Source: DASZMJ01 sp035551935
GTDB lineage: Bacteria; Planctomycetota; Planctomycetia; Isosphaerales; Isosphaeraceae
Direction of reading: 5' to 3'
DNA length: 57,275 nucleotides
NCBI GenBank assembly: GCA_035551935.1
Contig: DASZMJ010000411.1
Span: 1-57,275, forward strand
Under the pieces are notes generated by a model. That model did not search any database, was not told where the DNA came from, and saw only the letters and a list, made by a program, of their open reading frames with translations. Shown in pieces: positions 37,805 through 47,252 of this stretch (the first letter of the stretch is position 1; the number at the start of each line of letters is the position of its first letter). The translations under genes were made by a program, and so were the position numbers.

Positions 37805-38413
37805 TCAGCCGTGGAGGGGGGGCGGGGGCGACTCGAGCAGCTCGTCGGCCTGGACGATCGACTCGGCGAGCTTGGCCATCGGCATCCGACGGTCCTGGCT
37901 CTGGCGCTGGAGTAGTCGGAAGGCCTCGGGCTCGGAGAGGCCGCGGCGGGTCATGAGGATGCCCTTGGCCCGCTCGATGAGCTTGCGCTCGCGGAGGGTC
38001 ATCTCCAGGGTGTTGACGTTCTCGCGCAGTTCCCGCATCTCGCCGGAGCGGGCGACGGCGACCTTGATCGCCGCGTCGAGGCTCGGGGCGGTGACGGGCT
38101 TGAGCAGGTAGGAGATCACCCCGTCCTGGATCGCCTGGTCGACGAGGTTGGGGTGGCCGTGCGCCGTCAGGATGATGACCGGGGTGCCGGGGTCGCTGGC
38201 GATCTGCCGGGCGGCCGAGAGGCCGTCGAGGCCGGGCATCTCGATGTCCATCAGCACGAGGTCCGGCAGCGTCCGCCGGCAGACCTCGATGGCGCGGTGG
38301 CCGTCGTCGACGACGGCGACGACGTCGTAGCCGAGCTTCTCGAGTTGCCCCTGGAGCCCGGCGGCGACCGGCTTCTCATCGTCGGCGATCAGGATCTTGT
38401 ACTGTCGATTCAT
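37805..38413 (-). CDS. Response regulator with ANTAR output domain
   Basis: This 202-residue protein has an N-terminal receiver domain with the acidic pair at 11-12, phosphoacceptor Asp56 (LVLMDIEMP), Thr83 and Lys105. A C-terminal ANTAR domain spans about 135-190 (ERKLIERAKGILMTRRGLSEPEAFRLL). ANTAR domains bind paired-hairpin RNA and prevent termination, as in NasR/AmiR systems. No histidine kinase is adjacent. The target RNA is not visible in this window. Confidence 0.93.
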   Translation of the reverse strand: MNRQYKILIADDEKPVAAGLQGQLEKLGYDVVAVVDDGHRAIEVCRRTLPDLVLMDIEMPGLDGLSAARQIASDPGTPVIILTAHGHPNLVDQAIQDGVISYLLKPVTAPSLDAAIKVAVARSGEMRELRENVNTLEMTLRERKLIERAKGILMTRRGLSEPEAFRLLQRQSQDRRMPMAKLAESIVQADELLESPPPPLHG

Positions 38414-38653
38414 GGACCACTTCCCCCCTGCGGCGTCCGGCGTGGACGGCGCGATCGAGCCCTTCGTGGCGCCCTCTAGTTCGTCGAGTCCTGCGCCCGC
38501 GTGGCCTCACCTCTGTATTGTTCCGGGTTCGGGCCCTCCGGGCAAGCGCCGGAAGGTTTGGGCGAGACACGGCTTGACGCTCCCACCACCCTCCTTGCAC
38601 AATCCATACCCGAAGTCGGCCACTCGATCCGGGGGCCGGGGGAGACGACGGCG

Positions 38654-39142
38654 GTGACGCGGCACGACCCGGGGCCCTTGGGATTCGACGAGCTCGCCCC
38701 CGGGGACGAGTGGGAGAGCCCCCGGCGCACCGTCACCGAGGCCGACGTGGTCGCCTTCGCCGGCCTCTCCGGCGACTTCAACCCCCTGCACATCGACCAC
38801 GAAGCCGCCCGGCTCGGCCCGTTCCGCCAGCCCGTGGCACACGGCCTGCTCGGCCTGGCCATCGCCAGCGGCCTGACCTCGCACGCCCCGCGCGTCGACA
38901 CCCTGGCGTTCCTCGGCATCCTCGAGTGGACGTTCGTCGCCCCGATCGCCTTCGGCGACACCATCCGGGTCCGGACCCGCGTCGTGGCCGTCGAGCCCAA
39001 GGCCCGCGGCCGCCGCGGCGAGGTCACCTGGCGTCGGACGATCCTCAACCAGCACGACGAGGTCGTCCAGGAGGGTTTGACGAAGACCCTCGTCCGCGGC
39101 CGACGCAAGGACGCCGGCCCCGAGGCCGTGGCCGTGGGCTGA
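38654..39142 (+). CDS. MaoC-like (R)-specific enoyl-CoA hydratase/dehydratase
   Basis: This 162-residue hot-dog-fold protein has the hydratase motif AGLSGDFNPLHIDHEAA with the catalytic Asp and His, followed by VAHGLLGLAI. It likely hydrates enoyl-CoA or a related thioester. The GTG at 38654 with GGAG upstream gives the family's usual length; the longer frame has an unrelated N-terminus. It is divergent from the ANTAR regulator. Confidence 0.88.
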   Translation: MTRHDPGPLGFDELAPGDEWESPRRTVTEADVVAFAGLSGDFNPLHIDHEAARLGPFRQPVAHGLLGLAIASGLTSHAPRVDTLAFLGILEWTFVAPIAFGDTIRVRTRVVAVEPKARGRRGEVTWRRTILNQHDEVVQEGLTKTLVRGRRKDAGPEAVAVG

Positions 39143-39224
39143 GCCGCCGCCGGCGCCCGACCCGACGGCCGCCGGGCCCGTATTTGCCGACGTCCACAGA
39201 GCCAACCCGCGGGGAGGACCGCCC

Positions 39225-39506
39225 ATGCGACGCTATCAGACCGAGGTATTCATCCCCGCCGACCGCTCGTTATCGCTCCAGCTCCCGGCCAACGTCCCCG
39301 CCGGCCGCGCCGTCGTCACCATCCTGGTCGTCGAGCCCGAGGCCGCCGAGGCCGGGGGCAACGAGGGCGAGCTCGACCGCCAGGACATCGAGTGGTGGGA
39401 GGAGTTCGAGGGCGTCTCTGAGCCCGACGAAATCGACGCCGAACGCGACCCCGACCTCGACGCCCTCGCCGACGTCAGCCCGCCCCCCCGGCCCGGTCCC
39501 GGTTGA
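39225..39506 (+). CDS. Small protein of unknown function
   Basis: This 93-residue protein starts MRRYQTEVFIPADRSLSLQL and ends in a very acidic stretch rich in Asp and Glu. A beta-strand N-terminus followed by IEWWEEF is seen in small planctomycete proteins that may be antitoxin-like, but no toxin gene is next to it. GGGGAGG precedes the ATG. It overlaps the 3' end of the convergent PEP-hydrolase gene by 32 bp. Confidence 0.6.
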   Translation: MRRYQTEVFIPADRSLSLQLPANVPAGRAVVTILVVEPEAAEAGGNEGELDRQDIEWWEEFEGVSEPDEIDAERDPDLDALADVSPPPRPGPG

Positions 39507-40332
39507 GTCGCAAGGCCGCGAACGACTGCACCTGGCCGACGATGGCCGGCTCGGTCGGTAGCCGCTCGATGCTGCTGGCCCCGAAGAACCCGGCGATCCC
39601 GCGCGTCGCCTTGAAGACGTGCTCCACGTCCGCCGGCTCGGCGATCGGCCCGCCGTGGCAGAGCACGAGCAGGTCCGGCCGCACCTCCCAGGCGGCGTCG
39701 GCCATCGCCTGGACCCGACGCGCCGCCTCGTCGAGGCCGAGGGCCGTCCGCGCCCCGATCATCCCCTTGGTCGTCAGCCCGACGTGCGGCACCAGGACGT
39801 CGGCCCCGGCCTCGGCCATCGCGCGGGCCTCGGCCGGGTTGTGGACGTAGGGGCACGTCAGGAGATTCATTTCCCGGGCCTGAGCAATCATGTTCACCTC
39901 CTTGACGTAACCCATCCCGGTCTCCTCCAGTCCCTGGCGGAAGTTGCCGTCGACCAGGCCGACGGTCGGGAAGTTCTGGACCCCGGCGAAGCCGAGGTCG
40001 CGGATCTCGGCGAGGAAGCGGGACATGACCCGGAACGGGTCGGTCGCGCAGACGCCGGCGAGGACCGGCGTCCGCTCGACGACGGGCAGGACCTCGCGGG
40101 CCATCTCGACGACGATCGCGTTGGCGTCGCCGTAGGGCATCAGGCCGGCGAGGCTGCCGCGCCCGGCCATCCGGTAGCGGCCCGAGTTGTAGATGATGAT
40201 CAGGTCGATCCCCCCCGCCTCCGCGCACTTGGCGCTCAGGCCCGTGCCGGCGCCGCCGCCGACGATCGGCCGCCCCTCGTCGACCTTGCGGCGGAAGCGG
40301 TGGAGGATCGCGTCTCGGGTCTCGGCGGGCAT
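39475..40332 (-). CDS. Phosphoenolpyruvate hydrolase-like TIM-barrel protein
   Basis: This 285-residue protein matches the PEP-hydrolase (PF09370-type) TIM-barrel family: GGGAGTGLSAKCAEAGGIDLI, YNSGRYRMAGRGSLAGLMPYGDAN, GVCATDPF and GFAGVQNFPTVGLVDG. Family members sit next to or are fused with UPF0261 proteins, exactly as here (18-bp gap to the upstream gene). The biochemical role is not well established. It is the second gene of the pair. Confidence 0.87.
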   Translation of the reverse strand: MPAETRDAILHRFRRKVDEGRPIVGGGAGTGLSAKCAEAGGIDLIIIYNSGRYRMAGRGSLAGLMPYGDANAIVVEMAREVLPVVERTPVLAGVCATDPFRVMSRFLAEIRDLGFAGVQNFPTVGLVDGNFRQGLEETGMGYVKEVNMIAQAREMNLLTCPYVHNPAEARAMAEAGADVLVPHVGLTTKGMIGARTALGLDEAARRVQAMADAAWEVRPDLLVLCHGGPIAEPADVEHVFKATRGIAGFFGASSIERLPTEPAIVGQVQSFAALRLNRDRAGGAG

Positions 40333-40350
40333 CGCGGGTGATCTCCGGTC

Positions 40351-41757
40351 TCAGGGATGGCTCGGCTCGGGCTCGTCGAGGAAGCGGATCGCCGCCGATC
40401 CGGCGGCGGCCCAGAGGGCGCGGGCCGCGTCCTCGGCGGCGCGGTCGTCGCCGGGGGCGCCGACGATCTCGTCGACGATCCGGTCGAGCTGCGACTCCCC
40501 CGCCCAGCGCCGGGCGTAGCCGCGCGACGGGTCGGGATTGGCCCGAATCAATTGATAGAGGGTGCGGGCGGCCAGCTCGGCGAAGGCCGGGTCGTTGATG
40601 TGCTCGGCGCGGCGGACGACCCGGACCTGCGGCGCCCCGGCGAGCCCTCCGGCCAGGGCGTCGAAGAGGGCGGCGTCGGCCTCGGGGTCGTGGAACGGCT
40701 GGCCGGGGGCGTCGAGCGCCGAGACGCCCCCCTCGGGGATCAGGACGACGACCGGCCCGCGCGCCCGGGCGAGGACCGCGGCCATCCGCCGGCCGATCGC
40801 GGCGTTCTCCTCGGGGGTGGTGCGCATCAGGGTCACGGTCGGGTTGTGCTGGTGGAAGAGGCGAGCGGCGAACCGCTCGGGGACGGTCGGCCTCGGCCCG
40901 AAGTTCACCATGTCGAGCGCCCCGACGCTGACGACCTGCGCGATCCCCCGGCGTCCCGCCGCCTCGAGCCGTTCCGGGCCGGCCGTGAGGATGCCGCCGA
41001 CGTGCTCGTCGGCCAGCTCGGTCGTCGTCAGGTCGAGCAATCCCTCGACCAGGCCGTCGCGCACGAGTGACTCCATCGCCTGGCCGCCGACGCCCGTGGC
41101 GTGGAAGACGACGCATTCGCCGCCCAGCTCCTCGATCGTCCGCCGCGCCCGGTCGACGCACGGGGTCGTCACGCCGAACATCGTCGCCGCGACCACCGGC
41201 CGCTCGTCCGGCGTCGAGGCCCTCGAGGCCGGCCGGCCGCGGACCATGCCATACAAGGCGTGCGCGGCGTTGGACAGGACGGTGCGCGTCAGGCGGTTCA
41301 GGCCGGCGATGTCGGCGACGGAGTGGATCATGACGATGTCCGAGCCGCCCACATACGGCCGCGTCTGGCCGCTGGCCAGGGTGCTGACCATCACCTTGGG
41401 CACCCCGAACGGCAAGGCGCGCATCGCCAACGTGCCGATGGTCGTCCCCGCCGAGCCGCCGATCGCGAGCAAGCCGTCGACCCTCGCCTCGCGCGCCAAT
41501 CCCGCGACGACCTCCGCGACCCCCCGCGCCGCCGCCGCGACCGCCATGCCCCGATCGCCCCGCGCCTGGACGTTCTCGATCGTCGTCCCCGCCCGCCGGA
41601 AGACCTCCTCCCGGCCGACGTCCGGCTCGATCGTCGTCGGCCCGACCGAGCCGGCGTCGATCACGATCGTCTCGACGTCCAGCGCGCGCAGGATGTCCCG
41701 GACGAAGCCCAGCTCCCGGCCCTTTGTGTCGAGCGTCCCGACCAGCACGACCGGCAT
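40351..41757 (-). CDS. UPF0261 (Tm-1-like ATP-binding) protein
   Basis: This 468-residue protein starts VLVGTLDTKGRELGFVRDIL, the hallmark of UPF0261 proteins. It contains GGSAGTTIGTLAMRALPFGVPKVMVST and GVTTPCVDRARRTIEELG. The family includes the ATP-binding half of plant Tm-1, a virus resistance protein; its bacterial role is unknown. The ATG at 41757 has GGAGGA upstream. It forms an operon with the TIM-barrel gene. Confidence 0.88.
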   Translation of the reverse strand: MPVVLVGTLDTKGRELGFVRDILRALDVETIVIDAGSVGPTTIEPDVGREEVFRRAGTTIENVQARGDRGMAVAAAARGVAEVVAGLAREARVDGLLAIGGSAGTTIGTLAMRALPFGVPKVMVSTLASGQTRPYVGGSDIVMIHSVADIAGLNRLTRTVLSNAAHALYGMVRGRPASRASTPDERPVVAATMFGVTTPCVDRARRTIEELGGECVVFHATGVGGQAMESLVRDGLVEGLLDLTTTELADEHVGGILTAGPERLEAAGRRGIAQVVSVGALDMVNFGPRPTVPERFAARLFHQHNPTVTLMRTTPEENAAIGRRMAAVLARARGPVVVLIPEGGVSALDAPGQPFHDPEADAALFDALAGGLAGAPQVRVVRRAEHINDPAFAELAARTLYQLIRANPDPSRGYARRWAGESQLDRIVDEIVGAPGDDRAAEDAARALWAAAGSAAIRFLDEPEPSHP

Positions 41758-41836
41758 CGTCGCATCCTCCCTCTTGCGACGACTCTTACCGGACGCCACG
41801 CCGGTTTGCAATGCGTTGGCGAGGACTTCCGCGTGC

Positions 41837-41874
41837 CGGGTGCCACGGGTTCGAAGCCGAACCCGTGGCACCCG
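41837..41874. terminator. Perfect 17-bp-arm hairpin, candidate terminator
   Basis: The arms CGGGTGCCACGGGTTCG (41837-41853) and its complement (41858-41874) enclose the 4-nt loop AAGC. It lies 19 bp past the stop of the minus-strand polyprenyl synthase gene, so it could end that transcript. There is no T-run, and a partial copy exists in element B, so it may instead be an interspersed repeat. Confidence 0.65.
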
Positions 41875-41893
41875 ACAGGCATGACAGGGCCGC

Positions 41894-42907
41894 TCAGGAG
41901 GCGCGACGGACGACGTACTGCGCCAGGGATCGCAACGTGGCCTTCGCGGGGGAATCCGGCAGCGTGTCGAGCGCGGCGAGGGCGGTGGCGACGGAGTCGC
42001 GGGCGCGGTCCCAGGCGTAGTCGAGGGCGTCGCCGGTCTGGAGCAGGGGCCGGAGGGCGCGGCGGGCCTCGGCGTGGTCGGAGCCGAGGAGGTCGCGGAC
42101 GCGGGCGGCGACGGCGGGAGCGGCCGTGGCGAGCAGGCGGATCAGGGGCAACGTCAGCTTGCCTTGCTCGAGGTCGGTGCCGAGGGTCTTGCCGGTGGCG
42201 CGCTCCTCGCCGAGCAGGTCGAGGACGTCGTCGGCGATCTGGAAGGCGACGCCGAGCTCGCGGCCGAAGCGCTCCATCGCCTCGACGGTCGCGGCCGGGG
42301 CGCCGGCGTAGTGGGCGCCGAGGCGGCAGGAGACGGCGGTCAGCTCGGCGGTCTTGCCGCGGATGATCTCGAAGTAGGCGGCCTCGTCGAGCTCGAGGTT
42401 GCCGCGGTTGTGGACCTGCTGCAATTCCCCCTCGCAGACGAGGTTCGTCGCGCGGCCGATCCAGCGGCAGGCCAGGGTCGTCTCCAGCGACGCGGCGAGG
42501 TGGAAGGCGTGGGTGAACAGGTAGTCGCCCATCAGGACGGCGGACTCGTTGCCCCACTCGGCGTTGACGGTGGCGGCGTGGCGGCGGATGAGGGCCTCGT
42601 CGAGGATGTCGTCGTGCACGAGCGTGGCGGTGTGGATCATCTCGACGACCGCCGCGAGCACCGGGTGCGCCGGCGTGACCGCGCCGCAGGCGCGGGCCGT
42701 CAACAGGACCAGCGCCGGCCGCAGCCGCTTGCCGCGGAACCGGGCGCAGTGGGAGACCAGGCGGCCGACGGCGGGGAAGCGGCTCTCCAGCTCGGCCTCG
42801 AAGACCCGCTCGGCCTCGGCCAGCTCGGCGGCGATCGGCGCGTACAAGGCCGCGAGGCGGCGGGCGCCCTCCTCGGGCTTGGGCAAGGTCAGGGCTCGGA
42901 CGCTCAT
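41894..42907 (-). CDS. Polyprenyl (octaprenyl-type) diphosphate synthase
   Basis: This 337-residue trans-prenyltransferase extends allylic diphosphates with isopentenyl diphosphate to make quinone side chains. The two Asp-rich motifs are HDDILDEA (first) and IADDVLDLLG (second). RGKRLRPALVLL and GKLTLPLIRL are also typical. The ATG at 42907 has GGGAG upstream. Chain length cannot be read by eye. Confidence 0.92.
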   Translation of the reverse strand: MSVRALTLPKPEEGARRLAALYAPIAAELAEAERVFEAELESRFPAVGRLVSHCARFRGKRLRPALVLLTARACGAVTPAHPVLAAVVEMIHTATLVHDDILDEALIRRHAATVNAEWGNESAVLMGDYLFTHAFHLAASLETTLACRWIGRATNLVCEGELQQVHNRGNLELDEAAYFEIIRGKTAELTAVSCRLGAHYAGAPAATVEAMERFGRELGVAFQIADDVLDLLGEERATGKTLGTDLEQGKLTLPLIRLLATAAPAVAARVRDLLGSDHAEARRALRPLLQTGDALDYAWDRARDSVATALAALDTLPDSPAKATLRSLAQYVVRRAS

Positions 42908-42979
42908 GGCCAGAAGACTCCCGGGGGGCCTCGCCCCCTCGACCCGAACCGCAAGCAGCGGCCGGCCCATCACTTCAAC

Positions 42980-43459
42980 TCAACGGTCGGCCCGCCGGTA
43001 GGCCCCGCTCCGGCCGCCCGTCTTCTCCTCGAGCCGGACGGCGTCGATGACCATCGAGCGGTCGACCGCCTTGCACATGTCGTAGACCGTCAGCGCCGCC
43101 ACGCTGACGGCCGTCAGGGCCTCCATCTCGACCCCGGTCCGCCCGCGCACCTTCACCGTCGCCTCGATCCGCAACGTCCGGTCGTCGGCCGGCTCGATGG
43201 TGATATCGACCGCGTCGATCCCCAACGGGTGGCAGAGCGGGATCAGGTCGCCGGTCCGCTTCGCCGCCATGATACCCGCCAGCCGCGCGACCTCGCGCAC
43301 GTCCCCCTTGGCCATTCCCCGGTCGCGGATGAGCGCCAGAGTCGCCGGCTCCATGCGGACCAGGGCGCTCGCCCGCGCCGAGCGGTCGGTCTCGGCCTTG
43401 CCCGAGACGTCGACCATCCGGCTCGCGCCCGATTCGTCGAAATGCGTCAATTCGGCCAT
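42980..43459 (-). CDS. moaC: Cyclic pyranopterin monophosphate synthase
   Basis: MoaC converts the MoaA product to cyclic pyranopterin monophosphate in molybdenum cofactor synthesis. The 159 residues are the normal length. Key motifs are MVDVSGK near the start, AKGDVREVARLAGI, LIPLCHPLGI and GVEMEALTAVSVAALTVYDM. The ATG at 43459 is preferred over an upstream ATG that would overlap the GT39 gene. No other moa genes are in the window. Confidence 0.96.
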   Translation of the reverse strand: MAELTHFDESGASRMVDVSGKAETDRSARASALVRMEPATLALIRDRGMAKGDVREVARLAGIMAAKRTGDLIPLCHPLGIDAVDITIEPADDRTLRIEATVKVRGRTGVEMEALTAVSVAALTVYDMCKAVDRSMVIDAVRLEEKTGGRSGAYRRADR

Positions 43460-43481
43460 CCACGTCGGCCCCGCGCCGCCT

Positions 43482-45116
43482 TCATTTTCTTCGGAAGGGA
43501 TTGTAAGGACGGCCCGTCGGCCGTTCAATTCGTCCCGCGCCATTTTCCGAGGGCCCGGCCCGGTCGCGGCGGTACAGGGCCGACAACCAGACCCCCTGTC
43601 GAGCCCGGACCGCGACCGGCTTCCCCTCGGCGACGAGCCGCCGGGCCTCGTCGTTCCAGTAGGCCGTGCGTCGCCAGACCACGACCCAGTCGGCCGAGGG
43701 CTCGGCCTCCTGGTCGCCGAGGATCAAGGGCCGCTGGCGCTCAAAGAGCGCGCGCGGCGTACTCCGCGCCCCTTGCCACCGGGCGAGGGTCGGCGTCATC
43801 GCCGCCGACTCGCCCGGTTGGGCTCTCCGGGCGAGCTCGTCGAGGAGCCGTCGGTCGACCGCGTCGCCCCAGAAGGTCAGCTCCAGCCCCCGCCGCTCCG
43901 CCCCCGGCAGGCCGCCGACGAGGGCGTTGTAGTAGCTCAGGCCGAAGGGGTGGAGGGCCACGATCCCGTACCCCTGCGCGAGCAGGAAGGCGCACGCGAC
44001 CGCCTTCCACGATCGCCGCGGCCCGGCCCATTTCCAGGCCGCGGCGAACCCGTTGCCCACCAGGATCGCCCAGAGCGGGAAGGCCGGCAGGAAGAGGCGC
44101 TCGCCGTCGTAGACCGGGACGTTCGTGCTGAAGACGGCCAGGAGCAGGACGATCGCGCCCAGTACGAGGATCGGGAACGGGTCGCGCCGATAGCCCTGGA
44201 GCCCGAGGGCCGTGCCGATCAGGCCGAGGGCCAGCAGCCCGACCGGGACGGTCGCGCCGAAGTAGAACCACGGGTAATGCCAGGGGACGGCGCGATCCGG
44301 ATAGACCGTCCCGAGATACAGGACCTGGATCGTCGCCCGGCCCGCGCCGGCGGTGCCGAAGTAGGCGCGGAGGCGGGGGATCGTGTCGTACCAGAGCCAG
44401 GGCCAGCCCGCGAAGAAACCGGCCAGGCCCGTCGCCGCCCAGGCCGCGACGGCGGGCACCGCGCGCCGGAACGGGAGTCGATAAAAGGCCCAGGCCAGCA
44501 CGACCGGCGGCAGGAGCCAGCCGTGGATCTTGGTCAACAGGGCCAGGGCCCAGAGAAGACCCGCCAGGGCCATCGCGGCGATCGGCCGACGGCTCGCGAC
44601 CGCCCGGCCGGCCGCGATCAGGGCGAGCGTCCAGAAGAGCGCGACGAAGGTATCCAGGGCGCCGAGGTGGGCATGCGCGAACGCCCTGGGCATGAATCCC
44701 AGGGCGATCCCGGCCGCGACCCCCGCGACCCTCCCGGAGTGCCGCGCCGCGGCCGTCGCGACCAGGGCGACCAGGGCCCCGAAGCAGCACGCCGGGGCGG
44801 CCCGGCCCGCGATCACGTAGTCTCCGAGCGGGTCCGGCCCGAGCCGCCAGATCTCGAAGGGCTCGCCGACCGTCGAGGCCACGCCGAGCAGCCAACGCCC
44901 CAGCGGCGGATGCTCGGCGTTGTCGAAATAGGTCTTCTCGACGACATCCCGATCGAGGAAACGGGCGGGGCTGGCCAGGAGATACCGCACGTAGTTGCGG
45001 CCGGGGACGACGTCGAGCGGCTCGTCGACGGTGATGCCGGGGTCGCTGAGCGTCGAGACGACGGCGAGGGTCGCCAGGGCGCCAAGGATCAAGGCATCGC
45101 GTCGAGGGGGGCTCAC
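43482..45116 (-). CDS. GT39/ArnT-like membrane glycosyltransferase
   Basis: This 544-residue polytopic protein has the GT39/GT83 features: an acidic pair in GITVDEPLDV in the first outer loop, HPPLGRWLLG, then about ten further hydrophobic segments and a soluble C-terminus. It should use a polyprenyl-phosphate sugar to glycosylate a protein or lipid outside the membrane; the Dpm-like enzyme at 26256 could supply the donor. The GTG at 45116 overlaps the ftsH stop as GTGA. Confidence 0.85.
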   Translation of the reverse strand: MSPPRRDALILGALATLAVVSTLSDPGITVDEPLDVVPGRNYVRYLLASPARFLDRDVVEKTYFDNAEHPPLGRWLLGVASTVGEPFEIWRLGPDPLGDYVIAGRAAPACCFGALVALVATAAARHSGRVAGVAAGIALGFMPRAFAHAHLGALDTFVALFWTLALIAAGRAVASRRPIAAMALAGLLWALALLTKIHGWLLPPVVLAWAFYRLPFRRAVPAVAAWAATGLAGFFAGWPWLWYDTIPRLRAYFGTAGAGRATIQVLYLGTVYPDRAVPWHYPWFYFGATVPVGLLALGLIGTALGLQGYRRDPFPILVLGAIVLLLAVFSTNVPVYDGERLFLPAFPLWAILVGNGFAAAWKWAGPRRSWKAVACAFLLAQGYGIVALHPFGLSYYNALVGGLPGAERRGLELTFWGDAVDRRLLDELARRAQPGESAAMTPTLARWQGARSTPRALFERQRPLILGDQEAEPSADWVVVWRRTAYWNDEARRLVAEGKPVAVRARQGVWLSALYRRDRAGPSENGAGRIERPTGRPYNPFRRK

Positions 45117-46978
45117 GGGGCGTCCGGGAAGCGGTCGAGGATCTCCTGGAGCTGCGCCGCGTCGATCGTCTCGCGCTCCATCAAGGCGTCGGCGACGGCC
45201 TCCAGCGCGGGGCGACGACGCTCGAGCAGCTCGCGGGTCGAGCGGAGGGCGTCGTCGAGGATGCGGCGGACTTCGAGGTCGATCTCGCGGGCGGTGCGCT
45301 CGCTCCACGACGAATCGTTGGCGCCGCCGCCGGGGAGGAAGGGGCTGCGGCCCTGCGTCTGGTAGCTGACGCGCCCCAGCCGGGGGCTCATGCCGAACTC
45401 GGCGACCATCTTGCGGGCGACCTGGGTGGCGCGCTGGAGGTCGCTGGTGGCGCCGTCGGAGACCTCGCCGTAGGTCAATTCCTCGGCGACCGTGCCACCT
45501 AAAAGCGTGCGGATATGATCGATTAGCCAGCTCTGGGTGTGGAGGAAGCGGTCGTCCTCGGGGCGGTACATCGTGAAGCCGCCCATGCCGGCCCCGCGGC
45601 CGACGATCGAGACCTTGTGGACCGGGTCGGTGCCGGGCAGGCTGCGGGCGACCAGCGCGTGGCCGGCCTCGTGGTGGGCGATCCGCAGTTGCTCGTCGCG
45701 GCGGATCACGCGCTGGCGCTTCTCGGGCCCGGCGACGACGCGCTCGACCCCCTCCTCGAAGTCGTGCCGGTCGACCTGCGACTTGTTCTTGCGGGCGGCG
45801 AGCAACGCGGCCTCGTTGACGAGGTTGGCCAGGTCGGCGCCGACGAAGCCGGGGGTCATCGCGGCGATCTGGCGGAGGTCGAGCCCCTCGCCGATCGGCA
45901 CGTTCCGGGCGTGGACCTTGAGGATCTGCTCGCGGCCGACGAGGTCGGGCCGGTCGACGACGATGTTGCGGTCGAACCGGCCGGGGCGGACGAGCGCGGC
46001 GTCGAGCGTCTCGGGCCGGTTCGTCGCGGCCATGACGATGATGCCGCGGTTCGAGGCGAAGCCGTCCATCGCCACGAGGAGTTGATTCAACGTCTGGTCG
46101 CGCTCGTCGTGGTGGCCGACGCCGCCGGCGCTGCGGGCCTTGCCGATGGCGTCGAGCTCGTCGATGAAGATCAGGCTCGGGGCCTTCGACTCGGCCTGCG
46201 CGAAGAGGTTCCGCACCCGCGCGGCGCCGACGCCGGCGAACATCTCGACGAAGTCGGAGCCCGACAGCGAGAAGAACGGCACGCCCGCCTCGCCGGCGAC
46301 CGCCTTGGCCAGCAAGGTCTTGCCCGTGCCCGGCGGGCCGACCAGGAGGATGCCCTTGGGGATCCGGCCGCCGAGGGCCTGGTACTTCTCGGGACGGCGG
46401 AGGAACTCGACGACCTCGCGGAGCTCGCCGACGGCCTCGTCGATGCCGGCGACGTCGTCGAAGGTGACGGGGTCGTCCTGCCGCTCGTAGAGCTTGTGCC
46501 GGCTCTTGCCGAAGGCGACCACCGAGCCGACGCCCCCCATCCGCGACAGCACGACGAACGTCGCCACCAGCGCGATCAGGATCCCGAGCGTCGCCGCCGA
46601 CGACCAGCCCGCCGACGGCCCGGCGTCGGCCTCGTAGTTGCCGCCGGGGACGTGTTTGGCGAGCAGGCCCGCCAGCCGCTCGTCGCGCTCGGCGTTGGGC
46701 CAGGGGGTCCGGAAGCGCACGGCCTTGCCGGCCACTTTCTCGACGAGCTCGCCGCTCAGCTCGCCCGGCGCGATCTTCACGCGGGCGACCCCGCCCTCGA
46801 CGAGCTTCTTCTCGAACTGGCCGTACGCCAGCGGCCTCGGCGACTCGGGCCAGCGCCGCCAGGCCATCGTCGCGACCGCGGCCACGATCGCCACGACCGC
46901 GACGCCGGCCGCGACCAGCGTTTTCTTGGGGAACGGACCGGGCAGGCCGGGGAGCCGGAATCTTGGCTTCGAATTCAT
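45113..46978 (-). CDS. ftsH: ATP-dependent zinc metalloprotease FtsH
   Basis: FtsH is a membrane-anchored AAA+ protease for quality control of membrane and regulatory proteins. The 621 residues have two transmembrane helices (about 20-39 and 129-145). Walker A GPPGTGKT is at 214-221, Walker B LIFIDELDA near 269-277, the second region of homology follows, and the zinc motif HEAGH is at 436-440. It is coupled to the GT39 gene by GTGA. The ATG at 46978 has no obvious Shine-Dalgarno. Confidence 0.96.
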   Translation of the reverse strand: MNSKPRFRLPGLPGPFPKKTLVAAGVAVVAIVAAVATMAWRRWPESPRPLAYGQFEKKLVEGGVARVKIAPGELSGELVEKVAGKAVRFRTPWPNAERDERLAGLLAKHVPGGNYEADAGPSAGWSSAATLGILIALVATFVVLSRMGGVGSVVAFGKSRHKLYERQDDPVTFDDVAGIDEAVGELREVVEFLRRPEKYQALGGRIPKGILLVGPPGTGKTLLAKAVAGEAGVPFFSLSGSDFVEMFAGVGAARVRNLFAQAESKAPSLIFIDELDAIGKARSAGGVGHHDERDQTLNQLLVAMDGFASNRGIIVMAATNRPETLDAALVRPGRFDRNIVVDRPDLVGREQILKVHARNVPIGEGLDLRQIAAMTPGFVGADLANLVNEAALLAARKNKSQVDRHDFEEGVERVVAGPEKRQRVIRRDEQLRIAHHEAGHALVARSLPGTDPVHKVSIVGRGAGMGGFTMYRPEDDRFLHTQSWLIDHIRTLLGGTVAEELTYGEVSDGATSDLQRATQVARKMVAEFGMSPRLGRVSYQTQGRSPFLPGGGANDSSWSERTAREIDLEVRRILDDALRSTRELLERRRPALEAVADALMERETIDAAQLQEILDRFPDAP

Positions 46979-47061
46979 GGGAGGGGCGTTCTCAAAACGG
47001 GCGGGGAGCCGCGCTCGACGCGGTGGGGTCGGTCAGGGACGACGTTGTCACCGATCGTCTT

Positions 47062-47087
47062 GTCCGGTCGGGCCGATCCGACCGGAC
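47062..47087. terminator. 10-bp-arm hairpin between ileS and ftsH
   Basis: GTCCGGTCGG (47062-47071) and its exact complement (47078-47087) enclose a 6-nt loop. It sits between the end of ileS and the start of ftsH on the same strand and could terminate ileS transcripts or attenuate ftsH. No T-run follows. Confidence 0.45.
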
Positions 47088-47252
47088 CGGATCGGCTCGT
47101 CAGAGGGGGGGCGGTCGAATCGGATGGGGTGATTGTACGGCGTCCCCCCGCCGCCGGTCAATCGTTATCCGTCGATTGATGAGCCTGCTCAGTGCGCGCC
47201 GCCCCTCCATCGGTCTCCCCTCTCCCCGGAGGGGCGAGGCGAGAAGAGAGCC

